64,000 nucleotides of DNA from Geobacillus thermoleovorans (GCF_001610955.1 NZ_CP014335.1:2303001-2367000), one strand, 5' to 3'; counted from the stretch's first letter, positions 1 to 10,595 are shown. Notes: generated by a model not told the origin, from the sequence alone. Made by a program: numbers and translations.

Positions 1-561
1 CATTTGCTGTTCATTTTCGCTCAGCTTTTTCAATTTGTTTCCGAGCTCCTCATACCGCTCGTAGACGGCGCGGTAGCGAGCAAGCGCCTCTGCCGCCTCT
101 AGGCCGCCGAACTCGTCTAAAAGCGGCAGATGGCGGGACGGATCCATCAGTTCTTGATGTTCATGCTGGCCGTGAATATCAACAAGCGTCGCCCCGATGT
201 CGCGCAGCACCGCCGTCGTGACGAGCTTGCCGTTAATGCGGCAGACGCTTTTGCCGTTGGCGAAAATATCGCGGCGCAACACGATCATGCCGTCGCTGGC
301 GTCGATGCCAACGTCTGCGCATTTTTGCCAGCACGGATGGCGGTCATCATCAAGCAAAAACAGCCCTTCGATTTCCGCCTTTTCCGCTCCAAAGCGGACA
401 AATTCAGCGGAGCCGCGTCCGCCGATCAACAAATGAATCGCGTCGATGATGATCGATTTGCCGGCTCCCGTTTCGCCGGTTAACACCGTCAGCCCTTTGT
501 CAAACGACAACGAGAGCGACTCGATAATGGCGAAATTTTTAATCGACAGCTCGGCGAGCAT
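1..561 (-). CDS. recN: DNA repair protein RecN (N-terminal part, cut by window edge)
   Basis: RecN is an SMC-like ATPase that acts early in double-strand break repair, on DNA in the cytoplasm. Only the first 187 codons are visible; the family is usually about 570 residues. The protein opens MLAELSIKNFAIIES and has a Walker A motif, GETGAGKS, at residues 29-36, followed by an ATPase N-lobe and the start of a helical region. The start is the ATG at 559-561. It lies downstream of argR on the same strand, as in B. subtilis. No frame damage is seen in the visible part. Confidence 0.93.
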   Translation of the reverse strand, partial: MLAELSIKNFAIIESLSLSFDKGLTVLTGETGAGKSIIIDAIHLLIGGRGSAEFVRFGAEKAEIEGLFLLDDDRHPCWQKCADVGIDASDGMIVLRRDIFANGKSVCRINGKLVTTAVLRDIGATLVDIHGQHEHQELMDPSRHLPLLDEFGGLEAAEALARYRAVYERYEELGNKLKKLSENEQQM

Positions 562-628
562 TTCACCACTCCTTGCCTGTCCGATTAATTCCACTTTTGA
601 TTATAGCACGTATGTTCGGATTTGCAAA

Positions 629-686
629 CGAGGACCGCCCTGTCGTTCCGTCCTTGAACGTGGAACGGAAGCTGGGCCGGTCCTCG
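629..686 (-). terminator. Long hairpin just after argR
   Basis: The arms at about 629-640 and 675-686 are nearly complementary, with a smaller inner stem. The hairpin sits directly after the argR stop and before recN. The following T-run is poor, so it could be an inefficient terminator or a processing site. Confidence 0.4.
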
Positions 687-687
687 C

Positions 688-1137
688 CTAGAGCATGGAC
701 AACAGCTGGTCGGACACTTTTTCCGCATCTTTCGGAGTACGGCAGATGATCAGGCACGTATCGTCGCCGCAAATCGTACCGACGATTTCGTTCCAATCCA
801 AATTGTCGAGCAAGACGCCGACGGCATGGGCGTTGCCCGGCAGCGTCCGCAACACAAGCAAGTTGCCCGTTCCGTCAAGCTTCACAAACACATCAACAAG
901 CGCCCGCTTCAGCTTTTGCAGCGGATTGAAGCGCTGGTCGGATGGAAGGCTGTACTTGTAGCGGCCGTTGGCCATCGGCACTTTGACGAGCTGCATTTCT
1001 TTAATGTCGCGCGAGACGGTCGCCTGGGTGACGTTAAAGCCAGCTTCTCTCAGCCGGTCGACAAGCTCGTCTTGCGTTTCAATGTCATGGTTCATAATGA
1101 TTTCGCGAATTTTAATATGCCTTTGCCCTTTGTTCAC
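688..1137 (-). CDS. argR: Arginine repressor ArgR/AhrC
   Basis: Arginine-responsive transcription factor of 149 residues, normally a hexamer, repressing arginine synthesis and activating its catabolism. The N-terminal winged helix carries [18 protein letters not shown], the family DNA-binding segment. The C-terminal domain has [14 protein letters not shown], the arginine-binding and oligomerisation signature. The start is GTG at 1135-1137, about seven bases after a GGGGAGGTG ribosome binding site. It lies between the TlyA-type gene and recN, the usual Bacillus order. Length and sequence are typical of AhrC. Confidence 0.95.
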   Translation of the reverse strand: MNKGQRHIKIREIIMNHDIETQDELVDRLREAGFNVTQATVSRDIKEMQLVKVPMANGRYKYSLPSDQRFNPLQKLKRALVDVFVKLDGTGNLLVLRTLPGNAHAVGVLLDNLDWNEIVGTICGDDTCLIICRTPKDAEKVSDQLLSML

Positions 1138-1193
1138 ATTGCGCCACCTCCCCGCTTTTCAAAGTGCAGAGCAGATTGTCCGTCCCGCCGACG

Positions 1194-2042
1194 CTATTTG
1201 CCGCTTGGCTCCACGCTCCCCGCCCGCAATCGGGCATGCGCCTCGCTCACCACGTCGGCGACGGATGCTGGCAGTCGGTTTTCTCCCTCCCGGTTTCCTC
1301 CAGGATAGGCAGCATGAAGCAAAAATTCAATATTGCCGTCGCCGCCGGTAATCGGTGAATACGTTAAATGAAGAACATCGAACCCTTCCGCGCAGGCGAA
1401 TTGAATGATCGATTCGAGCACTTCCTCGTGAATGTTCGGATCGCGGATGATCCCTTTTTTGCCGACCTTTTCCTTGCCGGCTTCAAACTGCGGCTTGACG
1501 AGAGCAATCACATCGCCGCCCGGCACCATGACCGTCTTGACGACCGGCAAAATGAGCCGCAGCGAAATAAACGAGACATCGATGACAGCTACTTCCGGCA
1601 GCCCTTTCGTAAACTGATCCGGCGTCACGTAGCGGAAGTTCGTCCGCTCCATTACAACGACGCGCTCGTCTTGACGCAGCTTCCAGGCAAGCTGGTTGTA
1701 GCCGACATCGACGGCATACGTCAGCTTCGCCCCATGCTGCAAGGCGCAGTCGGTGAAACCGCCGGTCGACGCGCCGATGTCAAGAACAATTTTATTTTCC
1801 ACGCGAATATGAAACTCGCGCAACGCTTTTTCCAGTTTCAACCCACCGCGGCTGACGTACGGAAGCGGGTTGCCTTTCACCTCAAGCGGAATGTCAACCG
1901 GCACTTTTTCCCCGGGCTTATCGAGTCGAACGTCGTTTGAATAGACAAGCCCGGCCATGATCGCTCGCTTCGCCTTTTCCCGCGTTTCCGCCAGCCCTCG
2001 TTCGACAAGCAGCACATCGAGCCGTTCTTTTTTTCCTTTCAT
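1194..2042 (-). CDS. yqxC: TlyA-family S4/FtsJ-like RNA methyltransferase (YqxC)
   Basis: Putative 2'-O-ribose rRNA methyltransferase, often annotated hemolysin A. The first 65 or so residues form an S4 RNA-binding domain (KAKRAIMAGLVYSNDVRL). An FtsJ/RrmJ-like Rossmann fold follows, with LDIGASTGGFTDCAL as the SAM-binding loop. The gene begins three bases after the dxs stop, so the two are probably co-transcribed. TlyA methylates 16S and 23S rRNA in mycobacteria; the target of the Bacillus protein is less certain. The haemolysin name is historical and unlikely to describe its role. Confidence 0.88.
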   Translation of the reverse strand: MKGKKERLDVLLVERGLAETREKAKRAIMAGLVYSNDVRLDKPGEKVPVDIPLEVKGNPLPYVSRGGLKLEKALREFHIRVENKIVLDIGASTGGFTDCALQHGAKLTYAVDVGYNQLAWKLRQDERVVVMERTNFRYVTPDQFTKGLPEVAVIDVSFISLRLILPVVKTVMVPGGDVIALVKPQFEAGKEKVGKKGIIRDPNIHEEVLESIIQFACAEGFDVLHLTYSPITGGDGNIEFLLHAAYPGGNREGENRLPASVADVVSEAHARLRAGSVEPSGK

Positions 2043-2045
2043 GTC

Positions 2046-3938
2046 TCAAGCCCTTTTCTGTTTTCTTGGCACCATCGTTTTGATGCGGTCGATGATATGG
2101 GTCGACGTCAGCCCGATTTCATTGAGCAGCTCGCTGACGCTTCCATGTTCGATAAAGCGGTCCGGGATGCCCATCCGTTCGATGACCGCTCCGTGATAAC
2201 CATGATCATGAGCAAACTCCAACACAGCACTGCCAAAGCCGCCTTGCAGCACCGCCTCTTCGACCGTTAAGATCGGCAGGCGGCTCTCAAGCAGTTCGTG
2301 AAGCATCGCCACGTCCATCGGCTTCAAAAAGCGAGCGTTGACGACTTTCACCGATATGCCGTCTTTCGCCAGCTCGTCGGCCGCCTTAAGCGCCATCGAA
2401 ATCGTCGTGCCAAACGTCAAAATCGCCGCATCGCAGCCGTCGCGCAACACTTCCCACGTGCCGATTGGGATTTCTTTCAGCTCCTCATCAAGCGGTACGC
2501 CAAGCCCGTTGCCGCGCGGGAAACGCATGGCGATTGGCCCGTCGTCGTAGCGGATGGCGGTGTACACCATGTGCTGTCCTTCGTTTTCGTCTTTTGGCAT
2601 CATCAACACCAAATTCGGCACATGGCGCAAAAAGGCGATGTCAAACACCCCTTGGTGCGTTTCGCCGTCCGCCCCGACCAACCCAGCACGGTCAATGGCG
2701 AAAAAGACATTTAAGTTTTGCCGGCATACATCATGGACGACTTGGTCATAGGCGCGCTGCAAAAATGTCGAATAAATGGCCAAAAACGGTTTCATCCCTT
2801 GCGTCGCCAATCCAGCCGCGAGCGTTGTCGCGTGCTGCTCGGCGATGCCAACATCAAACATCCGATCTGGAAACTCGCTTGCGAACCCTTCCAGCTTCGA
2901 GCCGACCGGCATCGCCGGCGTAATCGCGACGATGCGCGGGTCGGTGCGAGCGAGCCGGCGCACGGTTTCGCTGACAAGCGCGCTCCATGACGGACCGGCC
3001 TCTTTCGTTTTGACAAAAGCGCCGGTTTCGATTTTGTACGGCCCTGTGCCGTGCCATGTGCCGACTTTGTCGTTTTCCGCCGGACTGTATCCTTTCCCTT
3101 TCTTCGTGATGACATGCACAAGCACCGGACCTTTCATCTTCTTCGCATAGCGCAAGTTCTCAAACAAATCCTCAAAATCGTGGCCGTCGACCGGGCCTAA
3201 ATACGTAAACCCGAGCTCTTCGAAAAACACGCCGGAGACAAGCAAATATTTCAAGCTGTCTTTCAGCCGCTCGGCCGTCGCCGCCAGCTTGCCGCCGACC
3301 GCTGGGATGCGCTTGAGCAGCAGCTCCAGTTCATCTTTCACCCACTGGTATTTGCCGGCGGTGCGCAACCGACCGAGGATGTTGTGCAACGCGCCGACGT
3401 TCGGGGCGATCGACATTTCATTGTCGTTTAAGATGACAATCATATCCGTTTTCTCATGCCCGATATGGTTGAGCGCCTCAAGCGCCATGCCGCCGGTGAG
3501 CGCCCCGTCGCCGATGATCGGCACGATGTATTCATCCGTCCCTTTCAAATCACGGGCGATCGCCATTCCCATCGCCGCCGACAGCGACGTCGAGCTATGG
3601 CCCGTTTCCCACACGTCATGCTCGCTTTCGCTCCGTTTCGGGAACCCGGACAGCCCCTTGTATTGGCGGAGCGTGTCAAACGCGGCGGCGCGTCCGGTCA
3701 AAATTTTATGCACGTATGACTGGTGTCCGACATCCCAAATGAGCTTGTCTTTTGGGCTGTCGAATTCGCGGTGGAGGGCGATCGTCAGCTCGACGACCCC
3801 TAAGTTTGGGCCGATATGTCCGCCCGTTTTCGACAACTTCTCAATTAAAAACCGCCGAATCTCGGCGCTTAACCGTTTCAGCTCAGGAATGGACATGTTT
3901 TTGACAACGCGCGGATGGTCAATTTTTGTCAAGTCCAA
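2046..3938 (-). CDS. dxs: 1-deoxy-D-xylulose-5-phosphate synthase
   Basis: First enzyme of the MEP isoprenoid pathway: it condenses pyruvate and glyceraldehyde-3-phosphate using thiamine diphosphate. Visible motifs are the TPP-binding region [16 protein letters not shown] in the N-terminal third and the transketolase pyrimidine domain [15 protein letters not shown], then the C-terminal transketolase domain. About 630 residues, the family norm. The start is taken as TTG at 3936-3938, giving MDLTKI as in relatives; another TTG lies directly upstream and the ribosome binding site is weak. It is next to ispA, which uses the pathway's products. Confidence 0.94.
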
Positions 3939-4000
3939 CAAAGATCACTCGCTTTCATTCTGTCGTTCTCCGAGCCGTTTCTCCTCGTACAGGTAGTATT

Positions 4001-4027
4001 ATTATACATGATCCGGCGCGAAAAATC
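4001..4027 (-). promoter_or_regulatory. Possible sigma-A promoter for dxs
   Basis: A perfect TATAAT lies at 4001-4006 on the minus strand, about 65 bases upstream of dxs. The -35 region is weak. The ispA terminator candidate lies further upstream, so a separate dxs promoter would make sense. Confidence 0.35.
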
Positions 4028-4119
4028 GACTTTTCCCGCCAACGCAGCCCGTCACCACCTAGGACGCGTTTTGTGGTGTATCTATAGAACTTGCGGCGGC
4101 CGCCCGGCGGAAAACAACC

Positions 4120-4178
4120 AAAAAAACAAGGCCGCCTCCGCCCCGAAGGAAAGCGAACAACGGGAACAAGAGGCCGCC
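4120..4178 (-). terminator. Probable terminator after ispA
   Basis: GC-rich arms at 4170-4178 and 4130-4138 pair with one mismatch and are followed on the minus strand by seven Ts at 4120-4126. This would separate the ispA transcript from dxs. The 245-base gap otherwise holds no gene. Confidence 0.5.
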
Positions 4179-4186
4179 GCCCCGCA

Positions 4187-5080
4187 TCAGTGGTCGCGGA
4201 CCGCGACAAGCTCGCAAATGTAGGCCAGCACCGCGTCATCGATTTTGGCTTGTTGCAAATGGCGCTTCGCGGCGTCGATGTGAAACGCCAGTTTCTCTTT
4301 GGCACCGCCTAGCGAAAGAAGCGCCGGATATGTCGCCTTCTTGTTGTCGCGGTCGCTGCCGACTCGCTTGCCGATTTTTTCTTCCATTCCTTCAATGTCC
4401 AAAATATCGTCGCGAATTTGAAAGGCGAGGCCTAAATGTGCGGCGAACTCGTTGAGTTCGCGCGTCTGCCGACCATCGGCGCCGCCAAGCAGGGCGCCGG
4501 CGTGCACGCTGTATTGCAACATTTTCCCCGTCTTATGGCGGTGGATGTATTCCAGTTCCGCAAGCGCCAGCGTTTTTCCTTCCGCCTCCATATCAGCCGC
4601 CTGTCCAGCGACCATGCCTTCCGGGCCGGCCGCCTTCGCGAGCTGCTCGATGAGCTGCAGCCGGACGGAAGGCGGAACGCGGTCGTCATCAACCTCGGCG
4701 ATCAATTGAAACGCATACGTAAGCAAGGCGTCCCCGGCCAAAATGGCCATCGCCTCGCCGAACACTTTATGGTTCGTCGGTTTGCCGCGCCGCAAATCAT
4801 CGTTGTCCATGCTTGGCAAATCATCATGAATGAGCGAGTACGTATGGATCATTTCAATGGCGCAAGCGACTGGCAGACCGATCGCCGGGTCTTTGCCAAG
4901 CGCTTGGATGGTCGCCAGCAACAAAAGCGGGCGGATTCGTTTGCCGCCGGCCTCAAGCGAGTAGGCCATCGCCTTTTTCAGCGTCTCCGGCCCACGAAGC
5001 CGCGCCATATAGGAGGAAAGCGCCGCCTCGACGGCCCGTTTTTGTTCGTTGAGAAACTGTTCAACCGAAAGCTGCGCCAC
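4187..5080 (-). CDS. ispA: Farnesyl diphosphate synthase (geranyltranstransferase)
   Basis: Short-chain trans-prenyltransferase that joins IPP to DMAPP and GPP to give farnesyl diphosphate. Both aspartate-rich metal-binding motifs are present: DDLPSMDND in the first third and DDILD in the last third, plus GGKRIRP near the N-terminus, which binds IPP. It has 297 residues, the usual size. It begins three bases after xseB ends, as in the B. subtilis yqiD locus. G. stearothermophilus FPP synthase is the classic relative. Confidence 0.95.
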   Translation of the reverse strand: MAQLSVEQFLNEQKRAVEAALSSYMARLRGPETLKKAMAYSLEAGGKRIRPLLLLATIQALGKDPAIGLPVACAIEMIHTYSLIHDDLPSMDNDDLRRGKPTNHKVFGEAMAILAGDALLTYAFQLIAEVDDDRVPPSVRLQLIEQLAKAAGPEGMVAGQAADMEAEGKTLALAELEYIHRHKTGKMLQYSVHAGALLGGADGRQTRELNEFAAHLGLAFQIRDDILDIEGMEEKIGKRVGSDRDNKKATYPALLSLGGAKEKLAFHIDAAKRHLQQAKIDDAVLAYICELVAVRDH

Positions 5081-5083
5081 CCG

Positions 5084-5314
5084 TCACTCCTCCTCCGGCG
5101 AAAAAGGGACAAGCTCGCCGTCTTCACGCAGCATGTACTCCAACTGTTTCTCCACATGCTGCAATTTATCATGGCAAAGCTTGGACAGTTTCATGCCTTC
5201 TTGAAAAAAGGCGATCGCCTCCTCAAGCGGCACGTTCCCTTCCTCGAGCTTTTCGACGATTTCCTCCAGTTTTTTCATCGCTTCTTCAAACGTCATCTCT
5301 TTTTCTTCGCTCAT
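5084..5314 (-). CDS. xseB: Exodeoxyribonuclease VII small subunit
   Basis: Small subunit of exonuclease VII, which degrades single-stranded DNA into oligonucleotides together with XseA. It has 76 residues and is a helical hairpin: [20 protein letters not shown] is the family signature. The start chosen is ATG at 5312-5314, which overlaps the xseA stop in an ATGA arrangement; an in-frame start upstream at 5347 would run deep into xseA. The overlap implies coupled translation of the two subunits. Confidence 0.93.
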   Translation of the reverse strand: MSEEKEMTFEEAMKKLEEIVEKLEEGNVPLEEAIAFFQEGMKLSKLCHDKLQHVEKQLEYMLREDGELVPFSPEEE

Positions 5315-6672
5315 ACGTGTTTTTCCTCCACTCCCGTCACTTGACAATCGACTCGTCCGTCTTGAACTTGAATGGAAAGATGCTCGCCGATTCGAAGCTG
5401 GTTCGTTCGTTTCACGAGCTCGCCCTGCTCATTGTACACCAAGCTGTAGCCGCGCTCCATGATGCGAAGCGGACTGAGCGCCTCAAGCCGGGCGAGGTTG
5501 GAGCGAAAGCGGAACCGATGGCGCTCCACCGCGGTGCGCATCGCTTTTTCCAGCGCATTGGCGGCCGCCTTTTGCCGTTCTTTCATCCGCTCAAGCTCTG
5601 CAGCTGGATGGTGCCGCCATAGTCTCATGTCAAGCTCATGCAACCGCTGACGATGTTTGTCGACGAGCCGTTCGCGTTGGCGGCTAAGCCGCTCAAGCAA
5701 CGCATCAAGCTGCTGTTCTTTTTGTTCATAGAGCCGCTTGGGATAGCGGAATGCGTAGGATCCTTGCAGCCGGCGAAGCTGCTCTTTATCAGCGGCAAGC
5801 TGCTCTTTCATGGCGCGGATGAGCCGCCATTTCCGCTCGGCGAGCCGCTCAGCGAGCTCCCCAACATGCGGCGCCGCCATCTCAGCTGCTGCCGTCGGCG
5901 TCGGCGCCCGCAAATCGGCGACAAAGTCGGCGATCGTAAAATCTGTTTCATGGCCGACAGCGGAAATAATCGGTATTTTTGAGGCGAAGATGGCGCGAGC
6001 GACGATTTCTTCATTGAACGCCCACAATTCTTCGATCGAGCCGCCGCCGCGGCCGACAATCAGCACATCAACCCCGCCGAACGAATTCGCCCGCTCGATG
6101 GCGCGCACGATGGAGGGCGCCGCCCCGTCCCCTTGAACGAGCGCTGGAAACAAAATGACTTTAGCGAGCGGATAGCGGCGGCGAATCGTCGTCATAATAT
6201 CGCGCACCGCCGCTCCAGTCGGCGATGTAACGACGCCGATGCAGCGAGGGAAGGCTGGAAGCGGCTTTTTATGGACCGGCGAAAACAACCCTTCCGCCTC
6301 GAGCCGCTGCTTCAGCTGTTCGTAGGCTAGATAGAGGCTTCCGACGCCTTCCGGCTGCATTTCTTTGACATAAAGCTGATAGTTGCCGTTCGGTTCATAG
6401 ACGGAAATTTCCCCGCGCGCGAGCACGTTCATCCCATCTTCAGGGCGGAACGGCAAATGATGGTTGTAGCCGGCGAACATGACGGCGGCAATGCGTCCTT
6501 GGCTGTCTTTCAACGTAAAATACATATGGCCGCGCGAATGCTGCTTAAAATTCGAAATCTCGCCCTTCACCCATAGATCGCGCAAATGCGGGTCGACATC
6601 GAACTTGCGTTTGATGTACTTCGTCAACGCCCCGACCGTCACATATTTCACTTCCACTGATCCTGCCCTCAC
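5311..6672 (-). CDS. xseA: Exodeoxyribonuclease VII large subunit
   Basis: Catalytic subunit of exonuclease VII, 453 residues. An N-terminal OB-fold (about residues 8-100, [16 protein letters not shown]) binds DNA. The central nuclease domain carries [31 protein letters not shown] and [17 protein letters not shown] long coiled coil follows at about residues 270-400. The start is GTG at 6670-6672, overlapping the folD stop by four bases (GTGA). The next gene, xseB, overlaps its end. Confidence 0.95.
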   Translation of the reverse strand: MRAGSVEVKYVTVGALTKYIKRKFDVDPHLRDLWVKGEISNFKQHSRGHMYFTLKDSQGRIAAVMFAGYNHHLPFRPEDGMNVLARGEISVYEPNGNYQLYVKEMQPEGVGSLYLAYEQLKQRLEAEGLFSPVHKKPLPAFPRCIGVVTSPTGAAVRDIMTTIRRRYPLAKVILFPALVQGDGAAPSIVRAIERANSFGGVDVLIVGRGGGSIEELWAFNEEIVARAIFASKIPIISAVGHETDFTIADFVADLRAPTPTAAAEMAAPHVGELAERLAERKWRLIRAMKEQLAADKEQLRRLQGSYAFRYPKRLYEQKEQQLDALLERLSRQRERLVDKHRQRLHELDMRLWRHHPAAELERMKERQKAAANALEKAMRTAVERHRFRFRSNLARLEALSPLRIMERGYSLVYNEQGELVKRTNQLRIGEHLSIQVQDGRVDCQVTGVEEKHV

Positions 6673-7523
6673 TTTGCGGCCAGCTGCCGTGCCGCTTCAA
6701 TCGTGTTGTGCAAGAGCATTGTAATCGTCATCGGCCCGACTCCACCCGGCACCGGCGTAATATAGCCAGCCACTTCTTTCACAGCGTCAAAATCGACATC
6801 GCCGCACAATTTGCCGTTCTCAAGCCGGTTGACGCCGACGTCGATGACGACCGCCCCGGGCTTGATGTGTTCCGGGCCGATGAGGCGCGCCTTGCCGACA
6901 GCGACGATCAAAATGTCCGCCTGCCGAGTGATGGCGGCCAAATCCGGCGTTTTCGAGTGAGTGTAGGTGACGGTGGCATGTTCGCGCAAAAACAGCTGGC
7001 CAACCGGTTTGCCGACGATGTTGCTTCGGCCGACGACGACGACGTGCTTGCCGGCGATGTCAATGCCGGCCGATTGCACCATCACTAAAATGCCATGCGG
7101 AGTGCAAGGGAGAAACGCCCGTTGGCCGATCATCATTTTTCCGACATTGATCGGGTGAAACCCATCGACATCTTTTTCCGGTGCGATCGTTTCAATGACC
7201 GACCATTCGCAAATGTGATCCGGCAGCGGCAGCTGCACTAAAATGCCGTGCACCGCCGGATCGACGTTTAACTCGCGGATTTTCGCAAGCAGCGTCTCTT
7301 CGTCGATCGCCGCCGGAAACGTGTAAAGGAACGAGCGAATGCCGACCTCGGCGCACGCTTTTTGTTTTCCTTTTACATACGAATGCGATGCCGGATCGTC
7401 GCCGACTAGAATGACGGCCAGCCCCGGCTCAACGCCGTCCGCTTTCAACTGTGCGGCTTCATCCGCCAATGCGGTGCGAATCGTCCTCGCCATCTCCGTT
7501 CCGCTAATGATTTGTGCTGTCAT
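6669..7523 (-). CDS. folD: Bifunctional methylenetetrahydrofolate dehydrogenase/cyclohydrolase
   Basis: Interconverts 5,10-methylene-, methenyl- and 10-formyl-tetrahydrofolate with NADP. It has 284 residues. The catalytic SYVKGKQKAC segment is near residue 50, the dinucleotide-binding loop VGRSNIVGKPVG is past the middle, and PVPGGVGPMT lies near the end. It lies after nusB and overlaps xseA by four bases, a conserved Bacillus order. The products feed the one-carbon pool also served by the glycine cleavage system at 30-34 kb. Confidence 0.95.
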   Translation of the reverse strand: MTAQIISGTEMARTIRTALADEAAQLKADGVEPGLAVILVGDDPASHSYVKGKQKACAEVGIRSFLYTFPAAIDEETLLAKIRELNVDPAVHGILVQLPLPDHICEWSVIETIAPEKDVDGFHPINVGKMMIGQRAFLPCTPHGILVMVQSAGIDIAGKHVVVVGRSNIVGKPVGQLFLREHATVTYTHSKTPDLAAITRQADILIVAVGKARLIGPEHIKPGAVVIDVGVNRLENGKLCGDVDFDAVKEVAGYITPVPGGVGPMTITMLLHNTIEAARQLAAK

Positions 7524-7582
7524 CGTGTTTCGTTCCCCTCTCCTCGTTCATCGTTCGATATCTGCCCGCGATGCAGCCGGTT

Positions 7583-7975
7583 TTATTTTTGCAGCGCCGC
7601 CTTCACTTTCGAAAGCACGCCGTTGACAAAACTTCCGGATTTCCAATCGCCGAATTTTTTCGCCAGCTCGACCGCCTCATCGAGGCTGACGCTTACCGGC
7701 ACATCATCGGCGTATTTCATCTCGTACGTCGCCATGCGCAAAATGGCGCGGTCAACGTTGGCGACGCGTTCAAGCGTCCATTTTTCCAAATTGGCGCGCA
7801 ACAGCTCGTCAATCTCCTCCTGGTGCTCGACGACGCCAAAGACGAGCTGGCGCAAAAACGGGTCGATGTCGCCGCCGCCCGTGACATTGTGGAGCGCCTC
7901 GTCTGGTGGAATGCGTCCGACATCGATTTGAAACAGCGCCTGCAACGCCTTTTCCCGTGCTTCATGCCGCTTCAT
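7583..7975 (-). CDS. nusB: Transcription antitermination factor NusB
   Basis: RNA-binding NusB, 130 residues, which with NusE (S10) assembles on boxA of rRNA leader transcripts. The all-helical fold is recognised from [18 protein letters not shown] at the N-terminus and [18 protein letters not shown] near the end. The start is ATG at 7973-7975, preceded by a purine-rich GGAAAGGGGGAC; a further in-frame start ten codons upstream has no better ribosome binding site. Confidence 0.94.
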   Translation of the reverse strand: MKRHEAREKALQALFQIDVGRIPPDEALHNVTGGGDIDPFLRQLVFGVVEHQEEIDELLRANLEKWTLERVANVDRAILRMATYEMKYADDVPVSVSLDEAVELAKKFGDWKSGSFVNGVLSKVKAALQK

Positions 7976-8120
7976 GGCGGTCCCCCTTTCCAAAAAAACG
8001 AACATTCACAATGAAATCATATCATATTTTTCGGAAAAAGCCAGCCTTTTCCCACAAATCATTCGCGCTGCCGTTGGTTGCGCCACAACGGCCTCGTTCA
8101 TTACAATAACAAACTTTGGC

Positions 8121-8161
8121 CAAAAAAACAAAAAGGCAGCCGCCGAAAAAGCAACTGCCTT
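8121..8161 (-). terminator. Terminator after the Asp23-family gene
   Basis: On the minus strand AAGGCAG and CTGCCTT arms (8155-8161 and 8133-8139) form a stem followed by a broken T-run. It separates the acc/yqhY unit from nusB. Confidence 0.7.
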
Positions 8162-8167
8162 GCGAGA

Positions 8168-8569
8168 TCACTGTTCGACCACGCCTTGTTCCTGCTTGCC
8201 GCCCTCAAACTGGATGCCGACGATATGAACGTTCACTTCGCTCGCCTCGAGGCCGGTCATGTTCCAAAGCGCCTGGCGCACATTTTCCTGCACCTTTTTC
8301 GCCACGTTCGGAATCGATGCGCCAAACTGGACGAGGCAATAAAGATCGATGACGACGCCGTCGTCGCGCAAATCAACCTTGACGCCTTTGCCATGGTGTT
8401 TCTTTCCAAACCGCTCGGCGACGCCGGCGGCAAAATTGCCGCGCATTTGCGCGATGCCGTCGACTTCTGACGCCGCGATGCCAGCGATCACCTCAATCAC
8501 TTCCGGTGCAATTTCCACCTTGCCGAGCGCCGGGTACACTTGCTCTGTTTCAAAGACATGCTCAGACAT
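8168..8569 (-). CDS. yqhY: Asp23/Gls24 family envelope-stress protein (YqhY)
   Basis: Asp23 family member of 133 residues. The core EIAPEVIEVIAGIAASEVDGIA is the family signature, followed by KGVKVDLRDDGVVIDLYC. It sits downstream of accB-accC, as in B. subtilis, where YqhY has been linked to control of acetyl-CoA carboxylase activity; the mechanism is not visible here. No signal peptide or membrane segment is present, so it is cytoplasmic, perhaps membrane-associated through a partner. Confidence 0.88.
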   Translation of the reverse strand: MSEHVFETEQVYPALGKVEIAPEVIEVIAGIAASEVDGIAQMRGNFAAGVAERFGKKHHGKGVKVDLRDDGVVIDLYCLVQFGASIPNVAKKVQENVRQALWNMTGLEASEVNVHIVGIQFEGGKQEQGVVEQ

Positions 8570-8579
8570 AAGGCACCTC

Positions 8580-9935
8580 CTATTCCGCCTTCATAATATC
8601 ATATAACTCCAAAAACTTCGTATTAAACTCACCGCTTTGAAAATTCTCATGCTCCATTAATTTTATGTGGAACGGAATCGTTGTATGAATGCCTTCGATG
8701 ATAAACTCCGAAAGCGCCCGTCTCATGCGGGCGATCGCTTCCGCACGCGTCGGCGCATGAACGATCAATTTGGCGATCATCGAATCATAATACGGCGGGA
8801 TCGTATAGCCTGGATAGACGGCGGAATCGACGCGCACGCCCGGGCCGCCCGGCGGCAGGTACATGGCGATTTTCCCCGGCGACGGCATAAAGTTTTTCGC
8901 TGGATTTTCGGCGTTGATCCGGCACTCGATCGCCCAGCCGTTAAACGTGACGTCCTCTTGGGTGATCGACAGCTTTTCACCGGCGGCGATGCGGATTTGC
9001 TCCTTGACCAAATCGATGCCGGTGATCAGTTCAGTGACCGGATGCTCGACTTGAATGCGCGTATTCATCTCCATGAAGTAAAATTGTTTGTTCCGGTGGT
9101 CATAAATAAATTCAACCGTACCGGCGCCGGTGTAGTTGACCGCTTTCGCCGCCTTGACCGCCGCCTCGCCCATCTTCCGGCGCATCTCGTCGTCAAGCGC
9201 CGGCGACGGCGCTTCCTCGACCAGTTTTTGCAACCGGCGCTGGATCGAGCAGTCGCGCTCACCGAGATGAATCGTATTGCCGTACGAATCAGCGAGCACT
9301 TGAATTTCGACATGGCGGAAATCTTCGATATATTTTTCAATATAGACGCCTGGGTTGCCAAACGCCGTCGCCGCTTCCTGCTGGGTGATGTTGATGCCTT
9401 TGACGAGCTCGCCTTCGTCGCGGGCGACGCGGATTCCTTTCCCGCCGCCGCCGGCCGTCGCTTTAATGATGACCGGATAGCCGATCTCTTCGGCAATCGC
9501 CCGCGCCTCATCAAGGCTTTCGATAACCCCGCGCGACCCAGGCACGATCGGCACCCCCGCCTCGCGCATCGTCTCGCGAGCGATGTCTTTAATGCCCATT
9601 TTTGCAATCGCTTCCGGACTTGGGCCGATAAATGTCACGTTGCATTCACGGCACAGCTCGGCGAACGCTTCATTTTCCGCCAAAAACCCGTAACCGGGGT
9701 GGATGGCGTCACAGCCAGTCAGCGTAGCGACGCTCATAATGTTTGTGAAATTTAAATAGCTGTCTTTCGAAGCGGTCGGCCCGATGCAGTACGCCTCATC
9801 AGCCAGCTGCACGTGCAAGGCGTCGCGGTCGGCTTGCGAAAAGACAGCGACCGTCTCAATCCCAAGCTCGCGGCAGGCGCGGATGATGCGGACGGCGATT
9901 TCCCCGCGGTTCGCCACCAACACTTTTTTGATCAT
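8580..9935 (-). CDS. accC: Acetyl-CoA carboxylase, biotin carboxylase subunit
   Basis: ATP-dependent carboxylation of the biotin on AccB, the first half-reaction of fatty acid synthesis. It has 451 residues with the usual three parts: N-terminal fold [23 protein letters not shown]-grasp with the glycine-rich loop GGGGKGIRV near residue 160, and C-terminal domain with [14 protein letters not shown], which holds the metal and catalytic residues. It follows accB by 15 bases with a GGGAGAGAACGG ribosome binding site, so the two are an operon. Confidence 0.96.
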   Translation of the reverse strand: MIKKVLVANRGEIAVRIIRACRELGIETVAVFSQADRDALHVQLADEAYCIGPTASKDSYLNFTNIMSVATLTGCDAIHPGYGFLAENEAFAELCRECNVTFIGPSPEAIAKMGIKDIARETMREAGVPIVPGSRGVIESLDEARAIAEEIGYPVIIKATAGGGGKGIRVARDEGELVKGINITQQEAATAFGNPGVYIEKYIEDFRHVEIQVLADSYGNTIHLGERDCSIQRRLQKLVEEAPSPALDDEMRRKMGEAAVKAAKAVNYTGAGTVEFIYDHRNKQFYFMEMNTRIQVEHPVTELITGIDLVKEQIRIAAGEKLSITQEDVTFNGWAIECRINAENPAKNFMPSPGKIAMYLPPGGPGVRVDSAVYPGYTIPPYYDSMIAKLIVHAPTRAEAIARMRRALSEFIIEGIHTTIPFHIKLMEHENFQSGEFNTKFLELYDIMKAE

Positions 9936-9950
9936 CGTCCGTTCTCTCCC

Positions 9951-10484
9951 TTATTCAGGCTTGACTAAAAACAACGGCTGGCCATATTCGACGAGCTGGC
10001 CGTTTTGCACCAACACCTCGACAATTTCGCCATCGACTTCCGCTTCAATTTCATTAAACAGCTTCATCGCCTCGATGATGCAGACAACCGTGTCTTTTTT
10101 CACCTTGTCGCCCGGCTTCACATACGGCGGCTTGTCCGGCGCCGGCGCTGCGTAGAACGTGCCGACCATCGGCGAAGTAATTTGATGCAAGTTGCCTTCC
10201 ACAGCCGGCTTTTCTTCTTTGACCACCGGCGTTTCCGCTTTCGGTGCCGGCGCTTCTGAGGCCGCTGCTTGAACGGGAGCAGCTGCCGAAGCCGGTTCGA
10301 CCGCTGCCGGAGCGGCAGGCGCCGGCGGCGCGACCGCCGTCTGTGCGGCCGCAGCCGACGCAACGGCGACAGCAGCCGTTCCTTTTTTCATATGTACTTT
10401 TGTTTCGCCTTGTTCGTATACGAATTCGTCAATTGAGGACTGGTCGACCAAGCGGATCAATTCACGGATTTCTTGAATTTTCAT
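9951..10484 (-). CDS. accB: Acetyl-CoA carboxylase biotin carboxyl carrier protein
   Basis: Carrier protein of acetyl-CoA carboxylase, 177 residues. The N-terminus ([21 protein letters not shown]) is followed by a long Ala/Pro-rich flexible linker at about residues 40-95 and the biotinyl domain, where the lysine in [12 protein letters not shown] is the biotinylation site. The start is ATG at 10482-10484, about seven bases after an AGAAAGGTGTG site. First gene of accBC. Between it and spoIIIAH lies a terminator. Confidence 0.95.
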   Translation of the reverse strand: MKIQEIRELIRLVDQSSIDEFVYEQGETKVHMKKGTAAVAVASAAAAQTAVAPPAPAAPAAVEPASAAAPVQAAASEAPAPKAETPVVKEEKPAVEGNLHQITSPMVGTFYAAPAPDKPPYVKPGDKVKKDTVVCIIEAMKLFNEIEAEVDGEIVEVLVQNGQLVEYGQPLFLVKPE

Positions 10485-10595
10485 CGATCTCACACCTTTC
10501 TCCAAGTATCGTGCAGCCCGTTCCTTTCTGGCGGTGCCTAAACGTGTCCATAACGATTATACACACAACAGTAGGACAAACAAAAGACTTTTCCG

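Noticed and set aside
1194..2042. Haemolysin function for the TlyA-type protein
   Set aside because: S4 plus FtsJ-like domains indicate RNA methylation; the haemolysin name is a historical label.
4436..5344. 302-codon plus-strand frame across ispA and xseB
   Set aside because: Overlaps two well-supported genes on the other strand and has no ribosome binding site.
8667..9755. Long open frame (362 codons) on the plus strand, antisense to accC
   Set aside because: It mirrors the codon pattern of accC, is rich in Arg, has no ribosome binding site and no recognisable domain.
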